DNA of 64,000 nt from Macrotis lagotis (GCF_037893015.1 NC_133665.1:104003937-104067936); one strand, 5' to 3'. Positions 48,701-61,195 are shown, counted from the first letter of the stretch. Numbers and translations: made by a program. Notes: generated from the letters alone by a model not told the origin.

Positions 48701-51700
48701 CAGAAAAGGCAGAAAAGGGAATGTGATGTCCTCAATTCCATGATCCTTCACTACATACCCCAAACCTTCCAAGCCTTCACCCCAAGAGAGACAGTTCATT
48801 CAAAGTCACAGACCTAGATTAAATGGAAATACTATGGGTAGAAAAGCACAAACTCCTCAGGTTAGCAAGGGTCAATTTCTAAGACTAAAAGTTGACAGAA
48901 GATCAAAACTTGAGAAAATATCAGACCTAGATCCATTATGATATGCTCTCCTGCCACAGAACTTGGGAGAGTCCAAAACCCTCAGAGCATAACCAAATGC
49001 CAGCACACATGATACAGGATGTGTCTCCATCTACAATTGAAGAACCACTTCTGACCTTCAATCTTGAACTCTCACTAAGCACCCTTTGCTAAATCACCTG
49101 GATCCTGCTGCTGTGAGTTGGAGAAAGGGAACAAATTAAGGCATGAAAAGGAGGAAACAAAGAGGCTGGAAAATGGATGCAGGCCATGAGGTGACTGAGG
49201 GTGAGAGATACCAAAGAAAAGGGGTCCTGAAGAAAGGCAAAAGGGATGGGAGAAATAAAGGAAAAAGACTAGGACTAACAGGGGTGAGATGGAGGAAAGA
49301 AGAAATCCAGGGTGACTGACCTTCTAGCCCTTCCCTTTCTATCATCATATCTTGTCCCAGAGCTCTCCTCAGGCTCCAGATGGAACTGCCCACCTCTCTG
49401 GGTAGTGCCATGGATGCTTATACACCTGCAGCCACTCCACACTCACCTCCTGCAGCAGCCAGCACCATTCGAGGAGCCTTGTAGTAAGTCTCAATAAATT
49501 CAGCCAAGTCTTGTCTGGAGAGCTTCCTGAAAAGGACAAAGACAATTTCAACAGATGAGATTCCTCAGAGGTCACCTAATACCACCTCATCATTGTACAG
49601 ATGAGGAAACAGAAACCCAGGGAGGTTTGGTAACTTTTCCAAAATCACACAAATAATTAAAATACCAGAAGTAGGATTAGAACACAGGTTTTCTAACACC
49701 AGAGCCCATACTCTTAGAAAAATTGTGTAGAAAGGTTTGGGTAAATGATACGTACACAGACACGGTATACTCTAAAACTAGGAAAAATACTAGAGTCAGG
49801 CTCAAAGGAGACCTGGGACAAGTGGCTACTGGATGAAAGGGTCACATTAACTCCAGGAGTCTCAGTTTTCTCACTTATAAAAGAGAGACAATAGTAAGTG
49901 GACCACATACTTCAGTCCTGGATGACTTTTTAAAATATACACACACACACACATACATATATTTTACTCTCCCTTCAGTATGTTAAATTTTTTTTCTTTT
50001 TTAAAGTTTTGAGTTCTAAATTCTACATAGGTTATGTATGTGCTATCATAAATGAAACACTGATAATGATAATGCTTGTCCTTTGTTCTCAAAGACCACC
50101 AATGCATCAGGGAGGTAATGCCATGACAAGCACGTGAATTGGATTTGAGTGAGGGGGATGCTGTGTTAAAGTCATCAGCCTCACTTTCTCCTCCAGAGTC
50201 ATCTGTATCCAGTGGCCAGATATTAATCAGGATGACTAGAGATGGCCCAAGATGCAAAACAATCAGGGTTAAGTGACTTGCCCAAGGTCACACAGCTAGT
50301 AAGTGTCAAGTATCCAAAGTTGGATTTGAACTGGTGACTCCAGGGCCCATGGTCTATCCACTGCACCAAAGCCATTATACAACTTTAAAACTCAATATAA
50401 ATAGTAGAGAGAATGAGAAGAACATTTTTACTATCATTATTGGCTAAGTTGGCTTAAGTAAAGGAAAGAATGGCATCCTCATGTAGATGGAGGGAGGTCC
50501 CATGATCCGGGCCCATGCCCTCAAAGGGTTCCACATGCCTGAGCAACCCTCTCCCCTACCCATCTCTTCCTCCTAGTCCATCTCCTAGTCTGGTTATCAG
50601 GTTTCAAATACTCGGTCAGCAAATAGCCAGTCACTGGTTCTATATAAGGTTTGATTATCAGATAACAGTCAACATACCAAAAAATCATACATCTTCACAG
50701 GTATCAGAGCAGTCACTGAATAAAAATCTGAGTGAATGGAACACCAACTTTCAGTGGAGGTCACCAAGTGCAACCCTTATATGTTACAGATAAAGTGAAG
50801 GTCAACTGAAGGAAAGAGGTTTCCCATTTGGAGCTGTACACCCTTTCTAAGATTGATGCCACTGTATAATACATATCTAGACTCCTCTGAGAACTGCCTT
50901 CAGAATTCAAACCTCATTTTGCATCCATACCAACATCCGAAACCTTATTACCAGACAAGGCTCAGGATGATTTTGGTTTTTTCCAAATATCAAATCCACC
51001 CTCTGGCTAAGATTTGCCAAAAGAAGGTGCCAAGGGTACTGAACCAAGTTGCTCCAATGGCCCTGAGCCATGATTCTGTCCAATAACAGCAGTTAGAAGG
51101 AGAGCACCCCTCCCAAGGGGAACCCTCTGAAAGATTCATTTAAATGCCAGTGTCCATGGTTTCAGGCACGTTTGCCATCTGTGGCTGGATAAAGTTCCAT
51201 GTGTTGTCCTACACTGACCCTACCACCCATGATAAAGCACAGAGCTCCCAAACACAGCTAAAGCTCCAGAATTGGGACTGTCCGTTGGCAGTGAATTCTC
51301 ACTTGGCATTCTCACTGGGTCCTTCCACAGCCTGGGCAAGGGGAGTGCCTTGGTAAGCAGTAGCATGAAGATAATCAAATACTACATCCCGCAAGGAGTT
51401 GTCATTCTCCTGCATTTCTTGAAGAATCACACTTCGCTCCTTCTCTATTTGGGAGTCCTCCAAGCTGCAGTTCTGCACAATGTCACCCAAGATTTCAACA
51501 GCTGTAAGACACACATTACATAGTGTAAGAGAAAAAGGCACACGTAGCAGAGATCTTGTCAAACTGATGTTAGGTAACAGGTGAACAAGTTAGTGGTGTG
51601 GGACGGAAAAGACACTGTAGCAATCCCTACATTCTGTACCTCCACCTCCAACACAGACATGTACACATTATTCTTGGCCAGAACAGGATGCTGTGGTTAC

Positions 51701-54700
51701 CTATAAATAATGTTTCTTTGTTTTCTTTGGCACAAAATAGATCTAGCTACCTCCTATCTCCAATAATTTAGTTCTAATATATTGGTAATACATAATGGAT
51801 GGAGACTCCTGAGGATAAAAAGGTATTTCAGCCAAAGGAGGGCATATGGCCCTTATAGTAACCCACCAAGGTGGTAGTAGTAAGTAGAGTCAAAGGCTGA
51901 CCCGAGATCCTTGAGAAAGATCACCATTTATAATTGAGAGCAGGCAAAAAATTTGGGAGGGTCAAGATGGAGTCATGACAATCATTAGGGCAGAAAGATC
52001 AAAGACTGGTTGAGAATTAAAAAACAGGGGCAGCTGGGTGGTGCAGTGGATAGACCCTAGAGTCAAGAGGGCCTGAGTTCAAATCTGCCCTCAGACACTT
52101 AATAATTACTTAACTGTGTGACCTTAGTCAAGTCACTTAATCCTACTGCCTTGCAAAAAAAAATAGTTAAAAAACTTAATACTGCTCAGTTGTAATTTAC
52201 AGATAAAGTGGTATCTATCTAGTCCAACCCCCTCATTTTACAGATGAGGAATTGGGTCCATGGTTAAATGATTTATCTAAAAAGACACACAGTTAGTAAG
52301 TAGCCCAGCTATGATTAGAATCCAAATCCTCTGACTCCTGAGCCCTCTATTATATCACATTGAGAAGGTAAACTAGGAGGTAAATTATCTCTTTATTAGA
52401 TTATAAATATATGGGTTATTTTCTATTGTCTATGTGTCTTAACCCTCTATTAAAGTTTATGAAGGTTTTGAACATATTAACCATTTTGTATCTCTTCCAG
52501 TTCCAAGGACAATGTTCTAGTTATAGCCAATCAATTCAATTTAAGCAGGAATTGAATAAATAACTGATAAATTAAATTAAATTTTGTGGGACACAGGAAG
52601 GGAGGAAAATGCTATGGGCAATAATGCTCAATATAGGTTATCAATAGACGAGAAGGGTAAAGAAGCATGGAACAAGTTCTTCAGGCATAAAACTGGTTCT
52701 TCATTCAAATGGACAAAGGAAGGAAATTTAGTGAGGCTCCATCAGGAAGTGACATATATATACTCTTAGAGTAAAGTCAGTTATCAACTCAAATCTGAAG
52801 CATGAATCTCTCCCCTTTCATCTTCCCTGACAAGTGGTCACACAGCTATAGCTTTCACAACTGCATTAGCTGAGAATTCACTACCTCCTCAGGCAGTCTC
52901 TTTTACTTTTAGAAAGCTGATTGATAAGGTATGGCACCCCCCCCCCACTTCCTGAAGGACCCCTGCAAAACATCATACACTAAACCATTCATGTAATAAG
53001 ATTATCATATGCAAATGAAACATGCTGCACTTCAAACTCCCAGTCTTTGCCCTGGATTTCAGGCTACTTCAACAATCTCATGAAAACACTGGGATCCTGA
53101 GTTCTTAAAGCACTTAGCACAGGCCAGGACAGCAGGCACTTAAATCTTTGCTGACTGCTGAATACAGTCATACTCTGGGAAGGACAAACAACAGGACCAA
53201 CTAGGCTAGAGAGGTTCAGCATGTGTCACTGCAGGACCAACCACCTACACATGTGCAGATCACAGGTGTACAAGTTCAGCCAGTGGGCAGTCAACTTTTC
53301 AGTCACAATCCCTCATCAAAAGGAAGGGGGAAGAAGACCTTCCTGGGACAGAGGAATGCTCCCGCCAGCAAAGCCTAGGATCTATCCACTGAACTAGCAT
53401 GGACTGACTGACAGAAGAGCCATGCCCTACCTCACTGATGCTTCCCCACAAGACCAAAGACAGAAGTCTACATATTTAACTCTGAATAGTGTCTTTCCTC
53501 CCCCAACAGGAGTTGAGATCAGAGGAGATAACCAAATTGCTCCTTTCACAGGATCATAAATATGGACTTGAAGAGACTGTAGAAGTGCTGGCAGTATCAG
53601 GATTCCAACTCTGGACCTACTTCTCACCCCCAGGCTACCACTGTTTAGATAGCTTTTCCTGCTCCCTCCCAGCTCAGAGGAAAGCCCTGGTCAAGTCCAC
53701 CCATCCTCTTCCCCCAATCCTGGGAGCCACCTACCTTTAGGGAGGTCCTTGCTCAGGGCCTTGATGTAGTAGGCAGTATGCTCCCGAGTGCTATAGGCAT
53801 TCAGATGGGCACCCATCCTCTCTATCTCTTCTTCCAATGCTTTTCCAGGACGATTCTTTGTACCCTGGTCATAAACCAAGGAAGAAAAACCAAAGCATTT
53901 CAGACTGCCAATGAAACAGCCAGAAGAAGGATGAGAAATAAGGGCCCTGTGTGAAACAGCTTTGAGCAGGCTTTCTTCAGCCTAACTTTCAAACCCTCAA
54001 AATAAAATCCCTTATCCCTTCTGTTCATAAAATACAATAATGCTATCTATGGCAGGGACTCTTAACCTGGGATCCACAAACTTGTTTTTAAATATTGGCA
54101 ACTATTTTCAATATAACTGGATAATCACATGCACTTTATTTTACGCATTTTAAAAACATTCTTCTTGAAGAGCTACGTGAAAAGGGTTTAAATGTATATA
54201 TTTTTCTTCATCTTGTAAATAAACTATAGGAAATTCAATCTTAAGAATTACAGTGTGTAATAAACAAGTATAATAAGGAAAAGAGGAAGAATATGACAGA
54301 TGTGGGCATCCAGTTACAGCAGTAATTACAGAAGGGAGAAAAGGAAATTAGATTTGATACAGTCGATGTCTAAATCTAGGGAAACAAAGCAGCTCAGAGA
54401 AGCTGGTATCTTAATGGGAAATTCAGTGATTCATCAACATTAGTCAAGAGTAGTGAAAAGTCCTAATGGCAAAAATTTCCTGAACATTCCCAAAGTAGAG
54501 CTGGAAAACCTAGAGAAGGTAAACTAGATTTTGCCAGCAGAACTTCAGACTCTACCCCTAGAACCACCCTGGGCTCTGAGAGGTCAGCCTGTCTTGCTCA
54601 TACCCAGTGTCAATCCTTCATCACTGGTTCTTAAATAAGTCACATAATGTAATGTGAAGAGGTACTTATCCTCTGGAGAGGAGAATCAAGCAGAAATTCA

Positions 54701-57700
54701 TGTTGTAAGAACTACAAGGGTCTCTGAAGTCCATTGTTCTAGAGAACAGCGGCCTAACCTCTTCATACCTTGAATGCTAAATGTTCCACAAAGTAGCTGG
54801 CTCCGTTGTTGGTTTCATTTTCATAGCGGCTGCCAACATCTATCCAAACTCCAACCTGGAGGAGAAATAATAATAAAAAACAAAGATCACTAATGCCTAT
54901 CAAGTCATAGAGAGATCTGCTGGTAATATCACTGCTCTACTCTACACTCCAAGGGGTAACATTTAAAGTCCCACACAAACTGGTGGAATCCATCTCTTCA
55001 GAACTATCTCTCAAAACATTTTAACACATATTATCCATTCAGATCAAACTGCACTATACTCTGTTCCTTTATCATATCTTGGGCCTCCTGCCTTTAGTTG
55101 GGAGTGTGGCTCTCAATGCCTCGAATATCTTTTTTTCCCCTTAATATATTTTGATTTCCACCCATCTTTAAAGCTCAATTTAAATCCCACCTCCTCTAGT
55201 ATACTTCCTATAATCCCTAGTGAGTGAGTCCTCCCCCTCAGTCTTTATTTGCACCTTCAAAGAACCAGTCAAGATATTCATAATTATCATAATCTACTAC
55301 AGAAGTACGGGTCTAAGAGGGCCCAGCAACATATTAGGCAGTATCCTACATAACACTTCCTCCTAGACCCTGAGTTCAATTCTAAGGATAGCATTGGGCC
55401 TGGGTCAAACCTTTGATTCCTGCGCTGAGCTAGAGCTAGCAAATTCTTGTTGAATGCAGATAAACTACATCAGGTATTAGACAGATTCTTAGGCAGGTTA
55501 ACTTACTCTGAATAGGTCTAGGATTACAACTTATTTTTTTATTTCAGGCAAATATTTTAATCATCTTTTGTGGTGAGCTTCAGGATAGATTACCACAAAA
55601 AGGTCTTTCACATACAGATAATTTCTCTAGCTGAGCTGTAAGTCACCTAGCTCAAAATCTTGCACAGGGTATAGTCCTCACATATTTATTGATGGACAGA
55701 TAAAGGAAAAACAAAAGTCATCACTTCACAGACTGAATAATTTTTCTCTCTTCCATGACTCTCAGGTAGATCATGATTTCATATTAAGAACCTAGTAAGA
55801 ACCAAAGGATTAGTTCTGGGTGTCTGTATTTTACAGATAAGAAAAGTTAGGTGACTTACCCAAGATGACACAATGATTCTACAGCAAAGCCAGGACTAGA
55901 ATTCAGACTTGACTCTAGACATAAGGAATATACTATTGGTTTTCAACCCTTTTAGTCCTACAGATGCCTATCTATAAGCCATTTCTAGAGTGGGGGCTTC
56001 TTCCCTAACAGTGGTGGGAAGTAATGATCCAACTTTCTAAGAAATCCATTTCAAACTTACTGTACAGGTAGGTTGACCAGAGTCCTCAGAAGCCACCCGG
56101 AGTCCATTGTCCAACGTAGTGACTTGGGTTGCTGGAATGTTCTGGAGAGTCTGAACAAAAGTAGCTGCACTACGAGTTGTGGGCAGCTTTAACAGAGAAG
56201 GCTGAAAGAATAACATACTCATTAGAACAACTCCAAATCTGCCCATATTGACACTGATCATTCTTGAATCAACAAACACAACACTGACCCATTTTCTCTT
56301 CTCCACTTGATCCCAAAATCCTGGAATAATTTGATAAATGTTTCTAATGCTATCATATTTTTCTTTCTCTCCCATAACGAATGACTTTGTGAAGACATGG
56401 CCTACATCCCTTAACAACCTTTCCTCTGAGTACTAAGCACAATAATTTATATCAAAATTCAACTGTTTGAATGCCTCTCATAGCTCAATAATTTAAAGCA
56501 ACCTCTAAGAAGTCTATTCAGGACACTTTTGATTTGAATAGAACAGAAAACAGAAAAAAAAAGAGGAAAAGGGACAAAATGATTTTCACAAAAAACAATT
56601 CAAGTACTCAGAACACTAGAGACTAAATACAGACAACCCCCAATTTGCTCCCGAGATAGAGAAAACAGTAGATAAAAATTCAGAATTCAAACCAATTCAT
56701 TGTAGATTAAACATCAGTCTCCTCCCTTTCTATTTTAACTTTTAACAGAGTTGCTCCTTTTCTATTTTAACTTTAACAGAGTTGCTAACAAGTACCAAAA
56801 CTCAAGAGGCTCAAGTAACTATTCTCATAAAGATAGGTCCTGCATTATTCCAGGACTTGGCAATTCAAACTAATCACAAGTCCACTCCAGAAGGAGGTCT
56901 GAGTCTGAACTGATCTACAGTCCACAAGTCCCCCTCCCCCCCCCCAAAAAATAAATAAATCATAGAGGCATTGAGAGCCACAGCTCCCAACCAAAGGCAG
57001 GAGGAACTGAGTATAGTGCAGTTTGATCTGAATGGATAATATGTGTTAAAATGTTTTGAGAGAGAGTTCTGAAGAGATGGATTCCACCAGTTTGGGGGGG
57101 GGACTTTAAATATTACCCCTTGGAGTGTAAAGTATGAAACTCACACCCAACAGAACTTCCAACTAGATCATATTCAACAAACTGGATGACAGCTCCAGCT
57201 ACTGCTGCTTAAAGATCTTCATAGAGGGTTAAGTGTACCCCAACAATAGCAGCCCATTGTCATTTTTGGTCAACTCTAATCTTTAGTAAATTATTCTAAA
57301 ATCATGCCTAAATATGGCTCTCTAGAAGACCTTCAGCACAGTGCTCCTGGTTCTGACCTCTGTATTCAAAGAGAGCAAGTTTTAGACTACCTGCTCCATA
57401 AGATATCTTCAAATACTAAGAGACACCAATGGTGGGAGGTAGAGGTTAGGGTGGGGGTGTGGGAGCCCAGGAAAAGGGAAGTAGCTAGGTTGTAAAGCTA
57501 GCATGGAGCACTGGCAGTGGAATCAAGAAGACTCATCTTCATAAAGTCAAATTACTAGGTATATGACCCTGGACACTTAATCCTGTTCGCCTCAGTTTCC
57601 CCACCTGTAAAATGAAGTGGAGAAGGAAATGGCAAACCAATCACCCCACAAACAACTGAAATGACTCAATAATGATGGAAGAGAAGGCTTTATCTCCATG

Positions 57701-58920
57701 TATCTGCTCTGCCTTCTTTTCTCTGGGATAATTTCTTCAATCAACTATCATGTCAAAGGTCTTCATTCTCCCAGTTCCCCTGCTGTAGATATTCTCATAT
57801 TCTCCAATTTATCTATATCTTCCACAGACCATAGTCACCCCAATACTATAGGACTGGGGACCGGACACCCAAAACCCCAGAGCAAGAACTAATCGGTGAC
57901 CCAGGAAAGAAACTGAGGCAGTGCCCAAGAGTAGCAACATCACCCATTTCTATCGGGTTTGAAGCAATTTGAACCCAGGTCTACCCCTGTCTCCAAGTTC
58001 AATGCTCTTTTCTATCTCCTGTTCCCTCCACTAGGAACTTCTGTTTCTGAGTTAGCATCCCTCAGGTTTGCATCGCTGTCAGTTGGGCCGGAAGTACCGG
58101 AAGCATGCGGACACTCCTGACAGATGGAGAAACTGAGGCTCAGGAGAGGCGGGCCACAAGCGGACACACACACACAGTCACATTCACACTCACAGACACA
58201 CTCTCCAGTCACACACACTCACCCCCTCCACACTCACTCCTATACACACATTCACTTACACCCTCCACACTCACACACTCCCATACACACATTCACACTC
58301 AGACACCCTCCACACTCACTCCTATACACATTCACTCACACCCTCCACACTCACACACTCCCATACACACATTCACTCAGACACCCTCCACAGTCACTGC
58401 TACACACACACACCCTCCACACTCACTCCTATACACACATCACACTCAGACACCCTCCACACTCACACACTCCACACTCACTCCCATACACACATTCACA
58501 CTCAGACACCCTCCACACTCACTGCTACACACACACCCTCCACACTCACTCCCACACAAACACACATTCACACTCGGACACCCTCCACACTCACTGCTAC
58601 ACACACACACCCTCCACACTCACACCCTCCACACTCACTCCTATACACACACACACCCTCCACACTCACACTCACTCCCACACAAACACACATTCACACA
58701 CAGACACCCTCCACACTCACTGCTACACACACACGCGCACGCACACCCTCCACACTCACTGCTACACACACTCACACACACTCACACCCTCCACACTCAC
58801 TGCTACACACACACACACTCTCACTCCCATACACACATCACACTCGGACACCCTCCACACTCACTGCTACACACACACACCCTCCACACTCACACACACT
58901 CACACCCTCCACACTCACTC

Positions 58921-58983
<63 letters not shown>

Positions 58984-59323
58984 CACCCCCTCCACGCCCC
59001 AAGGTCAGGGCGCTCGGCTTCCTCCATCTCCAAGGTCACCTACGCCCCCCCCCGGGGCCGCCTCCCCCCGCCGCTCGCCCCTCGAGCTCCCCCTCGGCCC
59101 CGCGCAGGGCCCGGCGGCCCGTGACCCTGTGACCTTCCCGCGGCCGCGGCTCCCGGGGGGCTCCCGCCCCGCAGCGGCCCCTTCCAGGGCCGCCTCCCCG
59201 CCCCCCCCTCCCGCAGCGGGACGCGGACAGGCCCGGAGGCGGGGCGGGCCTCACCGAACCGCGGACGCGGAGAAGGGCCCGGGCCGCGGCCCCGCCGACC
59301 CGGCACACAGAGGAGGCCGCCAT
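41248..59323 (-). CDS. UQCRC1: UQCRC1, cytochrome b-c1 complex subunit 1 (core protein 1), complete
   Basis: Core protein 1 is a matrix-facing subunit of mitochondrial respiratory complex III. Its family is M16, the fold of the processing peptidases. Thirteen coding exons join in one frame: 59255-59323, 56061-56201, 54769-54855, 53735-53864, 51303-51501, 49447-49526, 48580-48695, 47113-47256, 46142-46302, 45636-45721, 43725-43813, 42280-42355, 41248-41312. They total 1,443 nt, or 480 residues plus TAG, the length I recall for human. All introns are GT-AG. The N-terminus is an Arg/Ala-rich mitochondrial presequence without acidic residues. The M16 zinc motif HxxEH reads YFVEH at about 91-95, so it is degenerate, as in other vertebrate core 1 proteins. 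The C-terminus, [14 protein letters not shown], is strongly conserved. No defect was seen. Confidence 0.97.
44929..45092 (+). mobile_element. Marsupial SINE in UQCRC1 intron 10, with target-site duplication
   Basis: A full-length copy. The direct repeat tagatggttca lies at 44918-44928 and 45093-45103. Confidence 0.92.
46142..51501 (-). CDS. UQCRC1: UQCRC1 exons 5-9: middle of the protein (51303-51501, 49447-49526, 48580-48695, 47113-47256, 46142-46302)
   Basis: Residues about 143-376. Landmarks are [67 protein letters not shown] and [19 protein letters not shown]. The glycine-rich YGGGV lies at the exon 8/9 junction. Confidence 0.95.
47737..47760 (+). repeat. Homopolymer C run in UQCRC1 intron 7
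   Basis: About 23 consecutive C bases interrupted by nothing visible. Length is likely to vary between individuals and sequencing reads. Confidence 0.9.
48112..48355 (+). mobile_element. MAR1-type marsupial SINE in UQCRC1 intron 7
   Basis: A diverged copy with the second-half signature gagctggagaagggaatgg and a caacaacaaa tail. Confidence 0.75.
50068..50373 (-). mobile_element. Longer-subtype marsupial SINE in UQCRC1 intron 5
   Basis: The minus-strand copy shares its 3' segment with 12984-13265 and 31920-32052. It is preceded by a short (CA)n at 49940-49953. Confidence 0.8.
52026..52166 (+). mobile_element. Marsupial SINE in UQCRC1 intron 4, with a short target-site duplication
   Basis: A copy with a small internal deletion in the head. 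The direct repeat ttaaaaaac lies at 52017-52025 and 52167-52175. Confidence 0.88.
53735..56201 (-). CDS. UQCRC1: UQCRC1 exons 2-4: M16 N-terminal domain (56061-56201, 54769-54855, 53735-53864)
   Basis: Residues about 24-142. Exon 2 carries the presequence end and [13 protein letters not shown]. Exon 3 carries [12 protein letters not shown] and the degenerate YFVEH motif. Exon 4 carries [20 protein letters not shown] then [17 protein letters not shown]. Confidence 0.95.
54990..55270 (+). mobile_element. L2-like LINE remnant in UQCRC1 intron 2
   Basis: An eroded stretch including aaagctcaatttaaatcccacc, typical of the very 3' end of L2. Low identity. Confidence 0.45.
57485..57675 (+). mobile_element. 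MAR1-type marsupial SINE in UQCRC1 intron 1
   Basis: A diverged copy with the signature tcagtttccccacctgtaaa and gtggagaaggaaatggc. Confidence 0.7.
58165..58985 (+). repeat. CA-rich minisatellite ending in a pure (CA)n, UQCRC1 intron 1
   Basis: About 820 bp built from irregular units that start with ccctccacactcac (about 19 by eye), with variants ctgctacac, ctcctatac and ctcccatac. It ends in an uninterrupted (CA)n of roughly 50 bp at about 58924-58975. It lies about 270 bp from exon 1. Confidence 0.95.
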
Positions 59324-59960
59324 CTTGTTCCCTGCCTTCCGTCAGCCTGGGCGGAGCATGCGCGGAGAGGTGCGCGAGATGGCCTTCGGCAGGGAGGGCG
59401 CATGCGCCCCCGGCCCCGCCCTCCCGCTCCCCTCGGGCTCCCGTCGCTCTCGCGCGCTCCGCTCGTCTCCCCGGCTCCCTCTCGCTCCCTCTCGCTCCCT
59501 CTCCCCCCTCCCCCTCGCTCCCCCCTCCCTTCCCTCCCCGTGCCCCTCCCCCTCCCCTCCCGTGGCTCCCGCTCTCGCTGCCTCCGCCTCTCTCTCGCCC
59601 CCTGCCGAAGACCCCGGGAAGTTCTCGGGCGCTGCTGTCAATCACCGCCAGCCCCTCCCTTCATTCATTCATTCATTCTCGGGCGGCCGGGCCCCCGCCC
59701 GTGCCCCCCCGCCCCCGGCCCAGGCACGCAGCCGGGCCACACGCCCCCCAACACCGACCCGGTCCCCGGGGCCGCGGGGTGCGACAAAGAAGCAACGCCC
59801 GCCCTCCCCGCGGGATGCAGGCGTGAGGGAGGGATGGCCTGGGTGACATGACGGCGGCTGCCCTCGGCCCTGACCGCCCCGCGGGCCGCCACCCCGGCCC
59901 AGACCAGCTGCCGCTCTGCCAGCAGGTAAGCGAGCCCCAGGGCCCGGGGGCAGCGCACGG
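58995..59960. promoter_or_regulatory. UQCRC1: CpG island and presumed UQCRC1 promoter, possibly bidirectional
   Basis: Very high CpG density across exon 1 and 600 bp beyond it. It includes a pyrimidine-rich tract at 59458-59565 and an (attc)n at 59661-59679. No TATA box is evident, as usual for a housekeeping mitochondrial gene. Confidence 0.8.
59255..59323 (-). CDS. UQCRC1: UQCRC1 exon 1: start and presequence
   Basis: The exon encodes [18 protein letters not shown] then RVRGS, 23 residues, and ends in phase 0 at TCG|gtgagg. The context aacaagATGG is an acceptable Kozak site inside a CpG island. Confidence 0.95.
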
Positions 59961-60389
59961 CCCGGACCCCTCCCCAGGCCGGAGCTTAGCAGGGGCTGCT
60001 GTGCCCTGGGGGGGGGGGCTACAGGTACCAGGGGCAGCCACAGCTGGGCACCACCCGAGACCCCCGCACATGGCTCAGCATCAGACACGGATGGCATTTT
60101 ATATGTAAATAAATGAATTTAGGCTGGGGAGCCCTAGGCTTCCTTGCCCAGATACAACAACAAAGCATTACAGGGCAAGCTGGATATGTTGAAATTTTAT
60201 AAATAGATAGAGGATAGATAGATAGAGATATATAGACATATGTATATGTATGGAGAGAGACATAAATAGAGATCCACAAGTCCTGGACCTCCTGGTCAAG
60301 AAGCCCTCCCAAATGGGATCTCCCTGAGAGCAAGGATTAATATGAGGGACTTAACACAAGGCTTTTTACAGGGTTGGTCAATTAGGCAA

Positions 60390-60814
60390 TAAGTATAGAT
60401 GAAGTCCTTCATTTATGTTAAGGAAGGCCTGGGGATACAAAGAAAAATAGAAGACATTTCTTTTCCTCACAGAGTTTACAGGGATCACATGTAAATAATT
60501 ATGTACAAAAATCTATATATAAAATAAATTGAAAATATCAACAGAGGGAAGGCTCTAGAATTAAGAGGGATTAGGAAAGGCTTTCCAAAGAAGGTAGGAT
60601 TTTAACCAGGGCTTGAAGAAAGCCATCAGGAACTGGAGATGAGGAGGAAGCATATTCCAAGCCGGGGGAAATGCCCAGGACTAAGAGATAGAGGGTCTTG
60701 TTTTAGGAATGACTAAAAAGGCCTCAAGATCACAGAGTATATGGATGGAGGAGAGGGGAACAGTGATGTATATGAGGGCTGGAAAGGGGAGTGGGGGGCA
60801 AGATCTTAGAGCTG
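60390..60814. repeat. Old interspersed repeat, related to the 15450-17060 family
   Basis: Phrases include agagggaaggctctagaatt, aggaaaggctttccaaagaa and tcttgttttaggaatgac. The class is unassigned. Confidence 0.55.
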
Positions 60815-60971
60815 AGGGGCGGCTAGGTGGTGCGGTGGATAAAGCACCGGACCTGGAGTCAGGAGTACCAGGGTTCAAATCCAGTCTCAGACACTTAATA
60901 ATTACCTAGCCATGTGGCCTTGGTCAAGTCACTTAACCCCATTACCTTGCAAAAAAAAACCTAAAAAAAAG
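60815..60971 (+). mobile_element. Marsupial SINE, near consensus
   Basis: Full length with head gcggctaggtggtgcggtgg and a poly(A) tail. The CpG in the head is retained, so it may be relatively young. Confidence 0.92.
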
Positions 60972-61195
60972 AATTAAATACCTAGTATGTATATTAGAGA
61001 GAGAAAAATATCAAATGAAGACATGAATAATATGGATCTACATGTAGCACAGTTATATATGTATAGCTTATATTAGATTGCTTTCTGGGGGGAGGGGAGG
61101 GAAGGAAATGTAAAACTTAAAACCTTGCAAAAAAGAAAAGATTGTTGAAAAACTACCATTGCATGTAGTTGGAAAAATAAAATTTTTTTTAAAAA
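60972..61195 (+). mobile_element. L1-like LINE 3' end
   Basis: It carries the G-rich ggggggaggggagggaaggaa and the terminal ggaaaaataaaat with A-tail, as in marsupial L1 3' UTRs. Confidence 0.5.

Noticed and set aside
58124..59851. Very long plus-strand open frames (575 and 339 codons) over 58.1-59.9 kb
   Set aside because: They are translations of a CA-rich minisatellite and a CpG island. The predicted proteins are Thr/His/Pro/Ser repeats with no domain, and they overlap UQCRC1 exon 1 in antisense.
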